Part shown: in pieces, positions 62,520 to 64,000 of the stretch
How positions within the stretch are numbered: the first letter of the stretch is position 1
Layout of the letters: each line of letters starts with the position of its first letter
Origin: Streptomyces fumigatiscleroticus
GTDB lineage: Bacteria > Actinomycetota > Actinomycetes > Streptomycetales > Streptomycetaceae
Direction: 5' to 3'
Assembly (NCBI RefSeq): GCF_014647975.1
Contig: NZ_BMQF01000008.1
Coordinates: forward strand, 124,001 to 188,000
DNA length: 64,000 nt
Position numbers and translations under genes: made by a program
The notes under the pieces: generated by a model
What the model saw: the letters and a program-made list of their open reading frames with translations, nothing else
The model's database searches: none
What the model was told of the DNA's origin: nothing

Positions 62520-62831
62520 CTACACGTCCAGCACCGTCAGCCGTTCGATCCGAATGCCTCCCACCGTCAGCTCCTCCGCCAGTCCGGCGAACTTCCGCAG
62601 GTGGTCACTGCCGGAGTGAGCGCGCAGGTGCTCCTCGCTCTGCCACACTTCGTGCATCACGATCAGGCCGGGGTCGTCCAGACCCAGGTGCGGCACATAT
62701 GTGATGCAGCCCTCCTCCTGACGGGTGGCCGCCACCAGGCCGGGCAGCGCCTCCTTCAGTTCCTGCTCCTTGCCGGGGCGAGCCTGCATGCGCGCGATGA
62801 GAACGATGGGCCCGGCGTTCTGGACGGTCAT
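62520..62831 (-). CDS. YgiN-type ABM-domain quinol monooxygenase
   Basis: 103-residue single ABM domain: GPIVLIARMQARPGKEQELK at the start, then EEGCITYVPHLGLDDPGLIV and MHEVWQSEEHLRAHSGSDHL, the conserved His/Trp positions of the family. It may oxidise quinols or small aromatics. ATG 62831 has aggaa six bases upstream. Monocistronic. A possible separate short frame follows in 62832-63247, but I see no convincing gene there, only a degenerate pair of gaactcgtccc...ggggcat copies at 62912-62951. Confidence 0.88.
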   Translation of the reverse strand: MTVQNAGPIVLIARMQARPGKEQELKEALPGLVAATRQEEGCITYVPHLGLDDPGLIVMHEVWQSEEHLRAHSGSDHLRKFAGLAEELTVGGIRIERLTVLDV

Positions 62832-63247
62832 GAACGTTTCCTGTTCGTCGTGAGTGAGGGTGTGAGCGAGGGTACGACGGTTACGCGGAGTGCGGTCCGC
62901 TTGTCGCCACCGAACTCGTCCCCGGGGGCATGGAACTCGTCCCAGGGGCATTGTTCACGGCGAATCCCTTCAGACGAGGGACCGCCGTACGGACGGTGTC
63001 ACGGCCGGCACACCTGTCGCTGCCGCACGCCGGCAAGGCCGGCACGGTGCGCAGCGGTCCCGACGCGACAAGGCTCGGCGCCAGGTCCGGGAAGCTCGCC
63101 CGGGCGCCGATCATACGAGGTGCCGAGGCCGTCCGTCAGAAGCGAGCCCGCACGCGGCCGGCGCACGTACGCCGCACCCCGAACAGCCTGGCCGTGGCGT
63201 CTTCACGCGCGCTGCGCGCCGGGCATCCCGGGCCGACGCCACGGGCG

Positions 63248-63619
63248 TCATACGGGCCGGGCCTCCGCGATCTCGTCGAGGTGGTCCTCGACCCAGTGCC
63301 GCAGCTGGGCCAGCGGCTGCGCCACACTGCGGCCGAGATCGGTGAGCGCGTACTCCACGTGCAACGGCACGGTGGGGTAGACGGTCCGGTCCACGAACCC
63401 CCGCTCCTCCAGCCGCCGCAACGTGTTGGTGAGCACCTTGGAACTGACGCCCTCCAGGCGCCGCTGGAGCGCCCCGAAGCGCTGGGGTCCCTCTTCCATC
63501 GCTCCGATCGCGAGCGCCGACCACTTGTTGGCCAGCAGGTCCAGCACCTCGCGGCATGGGCACTGAGCCGCATACACGTCATGGCGGTCGTGTCGTTCGG
63601 TCGCGCACATCATGGCCAT
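63248..63619 (-). CDS. HxlR-family regulator
   Basis: 123-residue winged-helix regulator: CPCREVLDLLANKWSALAIG then GPQRFGALQRRLEGVSSKVL and TNTLRRLEERGFVDRTVYPT with the wing VPLHVEYALTDLGRSV. The Cys of the CPC motif near residue 20 may sense electrophiles or oxidants as in some HxlR proteins. ATG 63619 follows ggggaaagg by nine bases. It is divergent from an oxidoreductase gene and a perfect dyad lies between, so it probably controls both. Confidence 0.92.
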   Translation of the reverse strand: MAMMCATERHDRHDVYAAQCPCREVLDLLANKWSALAIGAMEEGPQRFGALQRRLEGVSSKVLTNTLRRLEERGFVDRTVYPTVPLHVEYALTDLGRSVAQPLAQLRHWVEDHLDEIAEARPV

Positions 63620-63656
63620 CGGTTCATGCCTTTCCCCGGTTACCGCCTTCCACCAG

Positions 63657-63679
63657 CATACTTCCCAGAAGGAAGTATG
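63657..63679. promoter_or_regulatory. HxlR operator
   Basis: catacttcc-cagaa-ggaagtatg, perfect 9-bp arms with 5-bp spacer, in an A/T-rich patch between the divergent HxlR and oxidoreductase genes. Confidence 0.85.
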
Positions 63680-63761
63680 TGCCCTTGCAGGTTACTACCT
63701 CCTTCGATCTACCTTGCAGTGCACGTCGACACCAGCTCCAGGCACACAAGGAGAGCATCCG

Positions 63762-64000
63762 ATGAGCGAGACGTCCGGCACCACCATGCCCGCGGTCGCC
63801 TACCGCAAGAACCTGCCCGTGGACCACGCGGAGAGCCTGATGGACGTACGGCTGCCGGTGCCGCAGCCGGGCCCGCGCGACCTGCTCGTGCGGGTGGAGG
63901 CCATCGCGGTCAACCCGGTGGACTACAAGGTGCGCCGGAGCAACGACCCGGGCGGCGAACCCAAGGTCCTCGGCTGGGACGCCGCCGGCACGGTCGTGGC
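63762..64000 (+). CDS. Zinc-type alcohol dehydrogenase / quinone oxidoreductase, 5' part
   Basis: The first 79 codons of a medium-chain dehydrogenase, cut by the window end. It reads MSETSGTTMPAVAYRKNLPV, then VPQPGPRDLLVRVEAIAVNP and VDYKVRRSNDP with GWDAAGTVV, the GroES-like start of the zinc-binding/NADPH quinone reductase family. aaggag precedes ATG by eight bases. It is divergent from the HxlR gene and shares the operator, so HxlR-controlled induction by quinones or carbonyls is likely. Confidence 0.88.
   Translation, partial: MSETSGTTMPAVAYRKNLPVDHAESLMDVRLPVPQPGPRDLLVRVEAIAVNPVDYKVRRSNDPGGEPKVLGWDAAGTVV

Noticed and set aside
62881..63114. 77-codon minus-strand ORF between the ABM and HxlR genes
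   Set aside because: No Shine-Dalgarno, no recognised motif, and part of it is the degenerate direct repeat at 62912-62951.
1..64000. CRISPR arrays, insertion sequences, tRNA or rRNA genes
   Set aside because: All regular repeats seen have periods of 5-18 bp without spacers; no transposase motifs, terminal inverted repeats, or cloverleaf-type sequences were found by eye.

Overview
The window is a high-GC actinomycete chromosome segment and almost certainly Streptomyces. Base composition is well above 70% GC, third codon positions are nearly always G or C, and the gene families are typical of that genus: secreted CBM2-tailed polysaccharide hydrolases, a bxl-type xylo-oligosaccharide operon, an NsrR/flavohaemoglobin pair, tandem LLM flavin oxidoreductases, a trypsin-STAND ATPase cassette, and many MarR/HxlR/LacI regulators. 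The many gene fragments and sugar-degradation genes suggest a chromosome arm rather than the core; this is inference.

Layout. 1-1600 is nearly gene-free and repetitive: a 9-bp and a 12-bp tandem repeat and one small membrane protein. 1.6-8.4 kb holds a Tat-exported purple acid phosphatase-like enzyme, an NO-detoxification module (membrane protein, hmp, nsrR, cupin protein), an aldo/keto reductase behind two palindromic operators, and a GNAT enzyme. 8.4-16.4 kb has a MurJ-type flippase with a TTA codon, a chimeric pseudogene, a GNAT enzyme, a pyruvate oxidase-like TPP enzyme, a universal stress protein, an LtrA protein and a Dps. 16.4-21.6 kb is a two-gene cassette: a Trypco1 protein translationally coupled to a very large trypsin-like protease/NACHT-type ATPase with long helical C-terminus, interrupted by a frameshift. 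22-28.1 kb: TerD, GlsB-like protein, Sir2 deacetylase, a MarR/MFS efflux pair, DinB-like protein and several gene remnants.

28.7-34.8 kb is sulfur metabolism: a 22-residue leaderless leader peptide, metY, metX (apparently starting at CTG), a DUF1684 protein, and two convergent LLM monooxygenases with a decayed third. 35.2-39.4 kb holds divergent secreted enzymes, an arabinofuranosidase-like CBM2 protein and a rhamnogalacturonan lyase, with a perfect CebR box between them. 39.5-44.5 kb: ferritin-like protein, DUF1152 protein, a MarR/proline iminopeptidase pair around one operator, and a GNAT enzyme.

44.5-52.8 kb is the xylan block: bxlE-bxlF-bxlG-bxlA (binding lipoprotein, two permeases, GH3 enzyme), a divergent LacI regulator and a GH10-CBM2 xylanase. 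Identical-type 11-bp operators precede bxlE and the xylanase, so extracellular hydrolysis, uptake and intracellular cleavage look like one regulon. 53-64 kb: a Baeyer-Villiger-type monooxygenase, a PucR/LysR chimeric pseudogene, a tandem pair of DUF4139 proteins, a truncated hydrolase, ABM-domain proteins, an SMI1/KNR4-like protein and an HxlR regulator divergent from a partial zinc-type oxidoreductase.

Two global patterns stand out. Eight genes, mostly regulators, carry a TANNNT hexamer six or seven bases before the start codon and lack a Shine-Dalgarno, the signature of leaderless transcripts. About ten recognisable gene fragments are scattered between intact genes, showing active decay. 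Functional calls rest on reading motifs by eye; no database search was run.
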